Both the position numbers and the translations under genes were made by a program. Under the pieces are notes generated by a model. The model made no database searches. It saw only the letters and a list, made by a program, of their open reading frames with translations, and was not told where the DNA came from. From Thermincola carboxydiphila (GTDB taxonomy: Bacteria > Bacillota > Thermincolia > Thermincolales > UBA2595), in contig JAENZJ010000001.1 of assembly GCA_016841325.1 (NCBI GenBank), positions 328,111 through 392,110 on the forward strand: a DNA stretch of 64,000 nt. The letters are read 5' to 3'. Below are positions 27,013-37,800 of this stretch, one piece after another. Position 1 is the first letter of the stretch; each line of letters starts with the position of its first letter.

Positions 27013-28368
27013 TTATCTTTCACGCAGGGGTATATATTCCTTATGATTAACTACACTCTTATAGGCAGGCCGCATTATCGTCCTGACTGTCACCAGTTCC
27101 TCTATTCTGTGGGCACACCATCCCGGCACCCTGGCAATCGCAAACAGGGGGGTGCACAGTTCCAGAGGTATGTTTAGCATGCTGTACACAAAACCGGAAT
27201 AAAAATCAACATTAATACAGAGATTTTTGTTTGATTTTTTAACCCTGGCAAACACTTTAGGTGCCAACTCCTCGATTGCCAGGTAAAGGTTGTACTCACC
27301 CACCTTGTTTTTCTCTTCTGCCAGTTCAAAGGCCTTCTTTTTGAGCAGTTCAGCCCTGGGATCGGAAAGGGTGTATATGGCATGTCCCAGACCGTAAATG
27401 AGCCCTGATTTATCAAAGGCCTCCCGGGCCAGAATTTTTTCCAGGTACCATTCGATTTCATTCAGGTCTTTCCAGTCAGAAACATTATCTTTGATATTTT
27501 TCATCATTTCCATTACCTTTATGTTTGCCCCGCCGTGTCGGGGACCTTTAAGGGAACCTACGGCTGCGGCAATGGCAGAGTATGTATCTGTCCCGGATGA
27601 AGAGACCACACGTGTCGTAAAAGCGGAATTATTTCCTCCGCCATGTTCGGCATGAAGGACAAGGGACAGGTCGAGGATGTCAGCTTCTGTCTTGGTGTAT
27701 TTACCGTCCTGGCGAATCATCAGTAGGAAGTTCTCAGCTGTCCCCAGCTTCGGATTGGGTTTGTGAATAAACATGCTCTCATTCTTATGGTAATGAGCCA
27801 TTGCCTGGTAACCATATGCTGCCATGGTCGGGAACCGCCCGATCAATTCAATACTCTGCCTGAGGACATTTTTCAGCCTCGTATCATCGGGGTTAGGGTC
27901 ATATGAGTAGCTGGCCAGGACACTTCGGGCCAGTTTATTCATGATATTCTTGCTGGGTGCCTTCAAAATCATGTCCCTGAGAAAGCCTTCGGGCAGAATC
28001 CTGTATTGACCCACTACATCACTGAAATTTTCCAGTTGCTCCTGATTGGGAAGCTCGCCGAAAAGCAGAAGGTAACAGACTTCTTCAAATCCATGGCGGT
28101 CTTCGCTCTGAAACCCGTTAACCAGGTCATTTACATTGATACCGCGGTATGTAAGCCGGCCCTCAACGGGAATTTTTTCACCTTCATCTATAATGTACCC
28201 GTGAACCTCCCCGATTTCTGTCAGGCCAACCAGTACACCTGTCCCATTGCTGTTTCTGAGCCCTTTTTTGACATCATACCTGGCATAGTTTTCACTGCGT
28301 ATTTTGTTGTTGTTTTTAGCCAGTATTGTTAACTGGTCGATAAATTCAGGATTAATGATATCTGCCAT
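27013..28368 (-). CDS. Citrate synthase family protein
   Basis: 451 aa. Condenses acetyl-CoA (or propionyl-CoA) with oxaloacetate; cytosolic. The catalytic triad region is intact: HAEHGGGNNS (His), GPRHGGAN (His) and NVDFYSG (Asp), plus FAIARVPGWCAHRIEE. The N-terminus is somewhat longer than the short Gram-positive enzymes. ATG follows CGGAGGTATTTT. Standalone gene; citrate versus methylcitrate specificity cannot be told. Confidence 0.93.
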   Translation of the reverse strand: MADIINPEFIDQLTILAKNNNKIRSENYARYDVKKGLRNSNGTGVLVGLTEIGEVHGYIIDEGEKIPVEGRLTYRGINVNDLVNGFQSEDRHGFEEVCYLLLFGELPNQEQLENFSDVVGQYRILPEGFLRDMILKAPSKNIMNKLARSVLASYSYDPNPDDTRLKNVLRQSIELIGRFPTMAAYGYQAMAHYHKNESMFIHKPNPKLGTAENFLLMIRQDGKYTKTEADILDLSLVLHAEHGGGNNSAFTTRVVSSSGTDTYSAIAAAVGSLKGPRHGGANIKVMEMMKNIKDNVSDWKDLNEIEWYLEKILAREAFDKSGLIYGLGHAIYTLSDPRAELLKKKAFELAEEKNKVGEYNLYLAIEELAPKVFARVKKSNKNLCINVDFYSGFVYSMLNIPLELCTPLFAIARVPGWCAHRIEELVTVRTIMRPAYKSVVNHKEYIPLRER

Positions 28369-28601
28369 AAAATACCTCCGTAATGCTTGCTGTTCAGTTT
28401 ACCTGAAGATTATATAGTTTCTTCCTTGATGTCCCGGACTCCTCCTTTTTGCAGAAGATTGTTGCAGTTTTGCAGCGAGTTTATTTGCCTTGCCAGTGAC
28501 GCCAAAAGAAAAAATTTTATTGGAGGAAAAAGCCGCAAAAAGTAGAAAAAATAAGATGACCTTTTTGCGTCCGCAAAGAGGCCTTTCAGGAGGTGTTAAG
28601 A

Positions 28602-30290
28602 GTGACAGGATTTTTGCAGAGAGCCTTGCTCCTGCCCATACTATTGACTATGTTCATGATGACAGCAGTAACAGGGGCTAACCCTGTCCTGGCTGCACCG
28701 TATGATGACCCTTTACTTGCCAGTTATACGGGGCCCAATGGAATAGAGATTTTAAGCTATCATCCCCAGTGGACGGAACAGGCTAAACTCAAAGAAGTCT
28801 GGGATGAGCTGATGCGCAATACTCATTTTGAGGAGATCAGGTATTTCAAGAGAGTTAAAATTTACCAGGGAAACTACAACAGTATGTACCGAGGTGGTAT
28901 CCAGACAATAACCTGGAGCGACGGACGAAAGAAACAAGAGTTTTTAAAAGACAATGAAATCATATACTTCCAAGATCCTGATGACAAAGAAGAAAATGGT
29001 ATGGCTGTAACCCTGGCACACGAATATGGCCACCACTTTACGATATACTATCTGTTTAAACGGGAGAAAAATGACCTCCACGGGAACTGGCAGGACTCCC
29101 GGTATGCCAGGCTGCGGGGACTGGTGAATAACAAAAATGTTAATTCAGATGAAAATGCTGACCACCAGTGGCAGCCGGTTGAAATAGCGGCATCTGACTA
29201 TGTTCAGTTATTTGGTTCACCCAATGCCAGGAAAATCTTTTATTTTGAAGACCAGCCGGACCGGACCGGGACTGTTCGTTTCAGTACCACAATGTACAAT
29301 ATCTGTCCCCAGGAAAATACTTATCTGCCCCTGGCCGCACAGGTCCCGGGACTTTACGAATACTGGATGCAGCTGGCAGGACAGCCCGCCGGGGACCTGA
29401 ATCAGGCGCCTTTACCCCCGGTCCTGACCCTGACCGGAAAAAGGTATAGGGAGTATACGACACCCTATTATCAATTTCAGTGGAGCCGGAGCCTTGATGA
29501 TAAGGACAATCCCCTGACATATACCCTCTTGGAATACGATTCCCCGGATGACAGGCTGGGTCAGCCTATAACAGTTGCTGCCGAGAGGTATTCTGCTGAA
29601 CGGCTGCTTTATCCGGGAGAAGGGGGGATCAAATATTACCGGGTGCTGGTTTCTGACCCTGAGGGCCTTATCGTGGCTTCTGATATGCTGAAAGTAGATC
29701 TGGATAACCCCGATTTTCAGGAACCGCCTCCTGACATAATGTTCCGTGATGTCCCTGCCGGTTTTTGGGCTGTAGGTTCTATCCGTCCTCTTGTCGAAAG
29801 AGGTATCCTGCAGGGATATACAGATAATACATTTAAGCCGGGACGCCGGATAACCAGGGCTGAATTTGCGGCTGTTTTATGTAAGGCGCTCGGTATCAAG
29901 CCGGCTGACAGCGGAAACGGGTTTACTGACACTGCCAGCCATTGGGCCGGGGCATATATTACTGCTGTAAAGGAAGCGGGATTGCTTAATGGATACGGTG
30001 ACAACACTTTTGGGCCTGACAGGCCCATCAGCCGGGCTGAGACGGCTGTAGTGCTGCAGAAGGCCCTGGAAGTGGCAGAGGGGACCGGTCAAACAGGCCG
30101 GGCAGCCGCCGAAACGGATGGAGCAGCCAAATTTACTGATGTCACAGGCCACTGGGCAGAAAAGGAGATTCTTCAGATTACGGGCGGCCTTATCATGAGC
30201 GGGTATCCGGATGGGACCTTCAAACCTGACGGAAAACTTACCAGGGCTGAGGCGGCCGCAGTCTTGGCCAGAGCTGTGCAAATTCATTAA
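28602..30290 (+). CDS. Secreted metallopeptidase-like protein with three SLH domains
   Basis: 562 aa. Signal peptide (about 1-31, ends VLAA), a catalytic-like domain with HEYGHH (His140-His145) and a downstream PVEIAASDYVQLF whose Glu may be the third zinc ligand, as in gluzincin-type HEXXH enzymes; a fibronectin-like region (about 270-370); three SLH domains from about 380 (FRDVPAGFWAVGSI, FTDTASHWAGAYI, FTDVTGHWAEKEI) for attachment to the cell-wall polymer. GTG at 28602 after AGGAGGTG. Likely a cell-surface protease; substrate unknown. Confidence 0.85.
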   Translation: MTGFLQRALLLPILLTMFMMTAVTGANPVLAAPYDDPLLASYTGPNGIEILSYHPQWTEQAKLKEVWDELMRNTHFEEIRYFKRVKIYQGNYNSMYRGGIQTITWSDGRKKQEFLKDNEIIYFQDPDDKEENGMAVTLAHEYGHHFTIYYLFKREKNDLHGNWQDSRYARLRGLVNNKNVNSDENADHQWQPVEIAASDYVQLFGSPNARKIFYFEDQPDRTGTVRFSTTMYNICPQENTYLPLAAQVPGLYEYWMQLAGQPAGDLNQAPLPPVLTLTGKRYREYTTPYYQFQWSRSLDDKDNPLTYTLLEYDSPDDRLGQPITVAAERYSAERLLYPGEGGIKYYRVLVSDPEGLIVASDMLKVDLDNPDFQEPPPDIMFRDVPAGFWAVGSIRPLVERGILQGYTDNTFKPGRRITRAEFAAVLCKALGIKPADSGNGFTDTASHWAGAYITAVKEAGLLNGYGDNTFGPDRPISRAETAVVLQKALEVAEGTGQTGRAAAETDGAAKFTDVTGHWAEKEILQITGGLIMSGYPDGTFKPDGKLTRAEAAAVLARAVQIH

Positions 30291-30309
30291 TCAGAAAGGA
30301 GTACCCATA

Positions 30310-31656
30310 GTGAGTGTTTTTGACGGAACAAGGCTTCCCGCCGGTTTTTTCCGGTTAGATACTGAACGTTTAAGAGAAGGCTGGTATTCTGATGCCTATT
30401 TTCTGAATACCGAACGGATCCTGGCAGCCCTTGCAAAAGAGGGCTACAGTTTCAACGGGGTCAGTGACATCACTGAATTAAATCCTGTCATCGTAGATAC
30501 CGGAGATATTAATGTTGAGATGCAGTTTTTTACACGAAGGCGGCCTTTCAGCCTGATTGCCGGTACGGATGAGGCCCTTGCCATACTCAGGGAATGTACC
30601 GGATATTTTGATGATCAGGGACAATTTGTGAATACATATGAAAACCTGGAAGTTGAGGCTGTAATGGACGGTGTTTTCACTTATTATGAAGGGAATCCTG
30701 AACAGGTGAGCCCTGTCCTCAGGATACGGGGAAGGTACCGGGACTTTGCCAGGCTGGAGACTCCTCTCCTGGGTGTCCTTACTGAGGCCACCAGGATTGC
30801 CACTAATGTTTATCTCCTCCTGGCTGCTGCCGGGGGAAAGGATATCCTGTTTTTCCCGGCACGGTTTGCCCATTACAAAATACAGGAAATGCACGGATAT
30901 GCATATGCCCTGGCAGTCAGGGCTTATAACCAAAAATACGGTAAACGCTCCCGGGCAATCGTCTCTACTGATGCCCAGGGAAACTGGTGGGGCGCCAGGG
31001 GCGGCGGTACGGTTGCCCATGCCTCGATAGCTTGTTTCCTGGGAGATACGGCTGAGACAATGATGCAGTTTTGCCGTATTATTCCTCCGGACGTACCCCG
31101 GATAGTGCTGGTTGATTTTCATAATAACTGTATCGGCGATACCCTGACGGTGATGGGAAAAATGTTTGCAGCATACCGGGAATTGTATCAGGAAGGTCGG
31201 CTGGAAGAAGCCAGGAGGTACGGGCTGTTCGGTGTCAGGCTTGATACTTCCGGGGATATGAGGGATATTTCCATATCCCCCCTTGGTGATAAGAAGCTGG
31301 ATTGTGGAGTTAACCCCAGGCTGGTATGGAATGTCAGGAAGGCTATAGACAGGGCTTATGAGTCATGGGACCTGCCTGAGAACGATGCAGACTTGGCCAG
31401 GGCCTGGTGTCAACAGGTAAAAATAATTGCCACCGGCGGCTTTGATGCCGAAAAGATCAGCCGTTTTGAAGAATTGCGGGTTCCTGTGGATATTTACGGA
31501 GTGGGTTCTTCACTGCTGGAAAACTCTAGTATAAATAATACCAAAAATGACTTTACTGCTGATATTGTAAAGGTCAGACTTAACGGTCAATGGCATGAAT
31601 TATGCAAGACAGGCCGCAAGGCCTGTAGCAATCCCGATCTGGAGCCGGTCCGCTAA
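30310..31656 (+). CDS. Nicotinate phosphoribosyltransferase family protein
   Basis: About 448 aa. NAPRTase/NAMPT-like barrel: LREGWYSDAYFLNTERILA at the N-terminus, GARGGGTVAHASIACFLGDT and LVDFHNNCIGDT, LDTSGD, and VDIYGVGSSLL (phosphate-binding) near the C-terminus. It would feed nicotinate into NAD synthesis. GTG at 30310 after AAGGAG; the upstream frame overlaps the SLH gene and is not used. Only 19 bp after the SLH gene, so possibly cotranscribed despite unrelated roles. Confidence 0.85.
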   Translation: MSVFDGTRLPAGFFRLDTERLREGWYSDAYFLNTERILAALAKEGYSFNGVSDITELNPVIVDTGDINVEMQFFTRRRPFSLIAGTDEALAILRECTGYFDDQGQFVNTYENLEVEAVMDGVFTYYEGNPEQVSPVLRIRGRYRDFARLETPLLGVLTEATRIATNVYLLLAAAGGKDILFFPARFAHYKIQEMHGYAYALAVRAYNQKYGKRSRAIVSTDAQGNWWGARGGGTVAHASIACFLGDTAETMMQFCRIIPPDVPRIVLVDFHNNCIGDTLTVMGKMFAAYRELYQEGRLEEARRYGLFGVRLDTSGDMRDISISPLGDKKLDCGVNPRLVWNVRKAIDRAYESWDLPENDADLARAWCQQVKIIATGGFDAEKISRFEELRVPVDIYGVGSSLLENSSINNTKNDFTADIVKVRLNGQWHELCKTGRKACSNPDLEPVR

Positions 31657-31725
31657 AATTGGTGGAAAAGTTAACAATTTGTAAAAAAGTTGCCGGTCTA
31701 GCCATTTACAGGAGGAATTATCAGT

Positions 31726-31854
31726 ATTATTGTAGAATCATTTATACTAAGCATCATAGTACTTACTGTTACTTTAATTATCCAAATAAACAACCATAAT
31801 ATTTCTGCTAATAGATTATTTAGAGCACCATTTCCTGACAAGGACGGGTGGTGA
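31726..31854 (+). CDS. Possible 42-aa membrane peptide with a rare ATT start
   Basis: AGGAGG at 31710-31715 is followed by an open frame beginning ATT ATT GTA and ending 7 bp before the cytochrome ATG. The product would have one membrane helix (SFILSIIVLTVTLIIQI) and a short polar tail. No ATG, GTG or TTG is available, so it depends on a non-standard start. Close coupling to the cytochrome gene makes it worth keeping. Confidence 0.3.
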   Translation: MIVESFILSIIVLTVTLIIQINNHNISANRLFRAPFPDKDGW

Positions 31855-31861
31855 GGAGTAA

Positions 31862-34800
31862 ATGAGCATGTTAAGAAGGATAGCACTCATTATTACCGTA
31901 TTTTTCCTGGGGGCGTACGGGCTCTTTTACATATTAAACGGTGGGCTTAAAGCTGCTGCAGAACCTGCCGTAAACCCGCATGGCAATTATGACATTAATT
32001 CTCAGTGTGAAAAATGCCATTCAACCCACAGCTCGCTTGGTTCATACCTGATGACCTCCAGTACCCAGAGAGAAACCTGTTATTCCTGCCATGATGGCAG
32101 TAATTCCAGCCCCAATATCAGGGGGGAATTCGGTGAGGAGACAATCGGGTCCTCAGTGTACTCAGGCAGCGGGTCTCTGCACCCTGTACCTACAGGCACA
32201 CAAAAATGTACCAACTGCCATGACCCCCACCTGGCAAATGAGAAATCGGCAGGAGGGACTGCCGGGCTGCTGGCAGTAGGTGAAGCCGGTTATTCCTCGG
32301 GAAATGATGTATGCGGGGCCTGCCACGGTAGTGGGAGCAGCCTGCCCGGGGGAGATATGCTGGCAGATTTTGTCTATACACCACATGATACAAGCATGGA
32401 CCCGCCGGCATCAGGGACCCTGATTAAATGTGTCCGCTGCCACCAGCCCCACGGGTCGCCTTATGATATGCTTCTGAGGAATACCATCACCGGCCCCGGT
32501 GGAGTTGTATATCAGGTAAACGGGAATAACAACTCCGTATGTTTTGGCTGCCATACCGACGGTATGGGCGGGTATTCAGGGAGTGCAACTTTTAATGCTG
32601 TCTTCCATGGTTCAAAAACAACCTCAACTGTGGCCACAACTACTTATGGTGACACCGGATATGAGGCCACACTCTGCCTCAACTGTCACGAACCCCATGG
32701 GAAAACGGGTATCTCTGATTACAGAAGAGATGAGGGAAATGCCCTTTGCGCCAAATGTCATGATGACAGTTCGGTTGTCCGTCCGGATAATTATTCGTAT
32801 CGTGGTATCGATACATATAATAATACTCCCCATGGCAGTCTTGAACCCATAGCAATGCCATATCTTTATACAACAGGCACTGATGGTACCGAAATTTGGG
32901 AGGCATCCGGATACATTGACCAGCAACCGACACCGGATGTGCCGGGGAATCCGGCAGGAGCCGGTCCCAAAAATAATATCTCTGTCAGTGACTCATCATT
33001 CTGGGTTACTGACCTTGCCGTGGCCCAGGATGTATATAACTACCAGGTTTACAAGTTCCATGTTACCCAGGATGTTGATAATATCAGGCAGCTTAAGGGA
33101 AAATGGGTGGGCTATGGAGAGCCGACTACGGGCCATGATACTTCCCTCCTGATATGGAACAAATACAGTCTCGACTGGGAAATGCTTGATACTGCACTGC
33201 TTGGTGACCCGGCCAAACCGGGTACTTTATCCTGGTCAAAATCAACCGGATTTGAAGACTACCTTGACGCCAACAATGATATATACATTTTGGCCCAGGC
33301 CAGACATGATGCTTCCGGGCCGGTAATTACCGGAGTTAATGCCGGTACCATATCAGCAACAGGCGCCATAATAAACTGGACAACCGGGGAGTATGCCACT
33401 TCTTATGTCTACTACGGTACAGTTGCCAATGTTTACCCTGATTGGGTCAGTGTGGACGGATATGCTCTGTCCCATTCGGTACCTATAACAGGCCTGACCA
33501 ATGATGTAACATATCATTATCAGGTGGTTTCAGTTGATAAGCTGGGCAATGAATCCCGTTCTGCTGATTATACATTCCACACTTCTTATGCTCCGTCTGT
33601 GCCAACGGGATTATCCGGACCCGCAACTGACCCCTCGCCAAATAATTGGGTTACGGTGAATTTTTCATGGAACCCCTCAACTGACCTTGATCCCACCGAT
33701 ACGGTAACCGGGTACCAGGTTGAGGTAAGAGTTGATGGGAACTATTATACAACAGTTTCTACGGACACAAACAGTTGTTCAGTTTACCTGGGATATGACG
33801 GGCCGGGTACGGTATCGTGGCAAGTCAGAGCCAAGGATAATCATAATACCTGGTCCGCATGGTCAGCACCGGCTAGTTTTCCCCATACCGGCCCTGCACC
33901 GGATACATGTGCAAAGCTGCCGGACCCGTATCCTGCCACAAGGGTGGCCGGACACAGTAATTACAAACAGGATAAGCTCGGACAGGGCAGAACCGGTATA
34001 ATTAAGACTGCCTTCTTAGGGGAACCAATTTCTGCTGCCAGTCCGGCGGGCCATTACTCACTGAATACCGACTATGTGGAGCTGGAAGTGAGGGCTGTTG
34101 ACCCAACTGTCCCCAATGGCTATTGCGGTAACTGCCACACCCCTCACGGTAAAGCTGATGCTTACGGAAATCCTTTCCCCAAGCAGTTGCAGACGGGGCT
34201 GAATAGCACCTGTTTCGGCGGGGGGCTGGGCTGCCACAGTGACCCGGACAATTCCTTCCGCGGCATAAATATTTATGAAAAATTTAATTCCGGTTCCAAC
34301 CCGCTGAACCGTCACAGTGTGGACCCGGCAGAACAGCAGGCCGGGGGTACCAGGCTGGATTGTGTTAACTGCCATGAACCACATCTGAATACGGCCACAA
34401 ACCGGCTGGTTGACCCGGCAAACAGGTACAGCCTTTACTACCTTAACAGCAACATACCTGAATATATGGGTGATTCCGGCGAGGTGTACCTACGGGTCCG
34501 GGCCAGGCATGACGGACAGGAGCCGGCATTTACGACCAATCCTTATGTGTCCTATATGAGTGACACCAGTGCCAACATTACATGGGGTACTAATGAAAAG
34601 ACATCAGGTTATGTAGAATACGGACCTACTACTGCTTACGGTTCCAGGGTTGACAAGAATTATTTGGCTACTTCCTTTACAGCCGGACTGTCAGGGTTAG
34701 AGCTTTATACTAACTATCATTACCGGGTTTATGCCGTTGACCCGTCAGGAAACTATGTGTTTTCTGGTGACCAGGTATTGGATAGTACCCCTCCGGTAAT

Positions 34801-37800
34801 CACTTCCGGGCCGTCAGTTGTTAATTCGACCGGTACTGAATGTGACGTTACCTGGCAGACCAATGAAAAGGCTTCCCGGTGGGTGGAGTATAATGATACT
34901 GTCAATTATACTGTTTATGGTTTTACTTATTCTGAAGGGACCAATAGCAGTCCCGGAACTTCTCACAGTGTTCACCTGAGCGGCCTGGTCCCGGGAACGG
35001 AATATATTTACCGGGTAAAATCGCAGGATGTGCGGGGAAACACTAAAACCAGCGGCAATTTTACCTTTAAGTCCAGTAATTCTCCCGGAGTACCTACCAT
35101 TACATCGGTTAGCGATTCGGCGCCCGGCCAGCTCAATTTTAAATTAAGTGCTGTCTGGAATACTGTTTATGACCCGGACCCGGGTGACACAGTTGAATAC
35201 TATATGGAGCTGAGTACCAATAATTTTGCCAGTACAGTTGCCAATTCGGGGTGGACCAGTTCTACCAACTGGAGTATTGACCGGACGTGCGATTATGATA
35301 CAACAACTACTTATTATTTCAGGGTAAAGGCCCGGGATAACTGGGGAGCGCAATCCCTATGGTCAACGGTTAAAACACTGACTCATTACGGGCCAAGTTC
35401 CGGAGGCTCATGTCCCATCCTGTATTCCTGGAACGGGAAACAGTTTGAGTTCATTACTGACCTGGCGAGTTCCAATGTCGGGCTGGAGATAGCCCCAGGC
35501 CGGTTTTCAGTGCCGATTCCTGACCTTCCGGTGATTATACCGTGGGGTAAACTGCAGGAAAAAGACGGGCTGTATACAATAAAAATCAAGACTGAACGAG
35601 ATGAGGTGGATTTCATAGACAACCTGGTCCTGCAGGCAGTTGACCATCCGGAGGGCACCAGGTTAGCTCTGAATGATTTTCAGCGGGAGGATAACCCGAC
35701 AATTATTCATACTTATGCCAAAGATGTCAGGCCGGTTAAAAAGGCGACCTATGTTAACAACCCTACATATAACGGCGGGCAAAAGTCTAAACCGGTTGAT
35801 ATTACGGCAGAAGTAAGTAAGATTGACAACTGGCACGCCAGCGGAACGCTGCTGGATGATAACCAGTTTACCTTAGACCTGGGAGATTTAAGCGGAGCCA
35901 GGCACATTAAGCTGGTAGCTATCGGCTGGACCGAGTATGCCGATGAGACGGATCGGGCGCGACGGGTAGAAAATGCCAAAAAGGGAATCAAACCGGCGCC
36001 ACGGTTAATAGAAATTCTACAGCCAGACGGGACCTGGAAATCCGAAAAAATCAGGCATTTCTCCGGGTACACCAAACCGGTGGTTATTGACCTGACCGGG
36101 AAATTCCCTGAAGGAACCACCAAGTATGTGGTCAGACTGAGGGGCATGTACAGGCCGCACTTTGATTTTTTTGGTGTGGATACTACCCCTGATTCCATTG
36201 CTGAAATAGTCAGCCTGCAACCCCTGACAGCACAGCTGGAGTACCGCGGTACGGCTAAGTACACCAAATTTCCGGCACCTTATCACGATTATGATGAATT
36301 GACCAATAACACCCTGACACATGAGGGCAGGTTCACCCGGTACGGAGACGTGCTGCCACTGGTAGAGAAAGTAGATGACAAGCTGGTGGTCATGGACACA
36401 GGTGATGAGCTTACCGTGACCTTTAAAGCCCTGCCGCCTCCCGGGCCGGGCATGACCAGAACTTTTGTCTTAAAACCTTGGCAGTATTATAAGGAATATG
36501 AGTATGCCAAAAGTCATCCCATGCCCTTCAGGGATATGGAGATGACAAATTGGCCTGATTCTTTGGGGGAATACCCCAGGGAACTGGAGGAATACGTAAA
36601 AGAATGGAATACTCGAATTCATGGTGATTTTGATGAATCTAGTATTGATGAGGATAAATCCGGCATATTCGACAGAATTAAGGGATTCCTGAGCGGTATC
36701 CTGGATTGGCTGCAGGGGCTTTGGGCCAGGCTGTTTGGCGGTCCTGAAACCAGAACTGCTGATTCTGTTTACCGGGAAATACCATATCAGCCCAATGATT
36801 ATCCGGAAGATTTTCAGGTGCAGCCTGTCGAAAGCCATTATTCACTGAATACGGACTATATTGAGCTCCAGGCTGATAAAGGTACTGCCATCAGTGTGTA
36901 TAAACCGGATTCGGCCGGATTTGGCATGTGGGAGAGCAGTACGGATCCCTCACCTTCGGCACCGGGCAGCTCAGCATTGGGTGAGTCTTCTGCAGTCCTT
37001 AGTGATAACAATGTGTATTTCACCACTGATTATTATCCCACACCCAATCAGGATGACGGAAAGTACAATTACCAGATGTTCAGGTTTGCCATCAATGAAG
37101 ACCCGGCAAAGCTGTATAGTTTCAATATTTTCTGGAAGGGATACGGTGAAAACTCTGATGGATATAATGTCTCCTTAGGGGTATGGAACTTTGTGTATTC
37201 CAGGTGGGATGATGTGATTAACCAGAAGATGGGTTCAGAAACCGCTGTCAGTGTACCCAGAAGGGTTGACATGCAGCCATACTGCAATAAGTGCCACAGT
37301 GGTTCGGTACCCCTTGGTGTGGATCTTGGTCCGATAACCAAAAATATAGGCGCTACCTATACCGGTGATATTCATGGCAGTGCCGGCGGATACCAGACTT
37401 ATGTGGCCGATTACGGTATCGGGCGTGTCAATGGAACCATCAAGAACCCTTATACCAGGGGGACTACAACACTGCAGTGTTATGACTGTCACGACCTGCA
37501 CGGGTCTGAAAACATCTATCACCTGAAGGAGAATCCCAATGGACAGACACCGGGGAAAATTTCCGGCACCGGACTGGCCAATAACAGTGAGTTCCTTGCT
37601 TTTTGCCAGAGCTGCCATGCCGGAACCCTGTATAACTTCCACCAGGGCTGCCTGGGGTGTCATCATGAAGACCATGGGGACAGTAATCCACCGATGGCAG
37701 ATGATTTTGGCAGGGCTTGTGCCAGCTGCCATTATCATGGCGCTATCTATCCGGCACACAGTTCAGGATGTGACCACTGCTACCTTGGTCAGCCGGTCAG

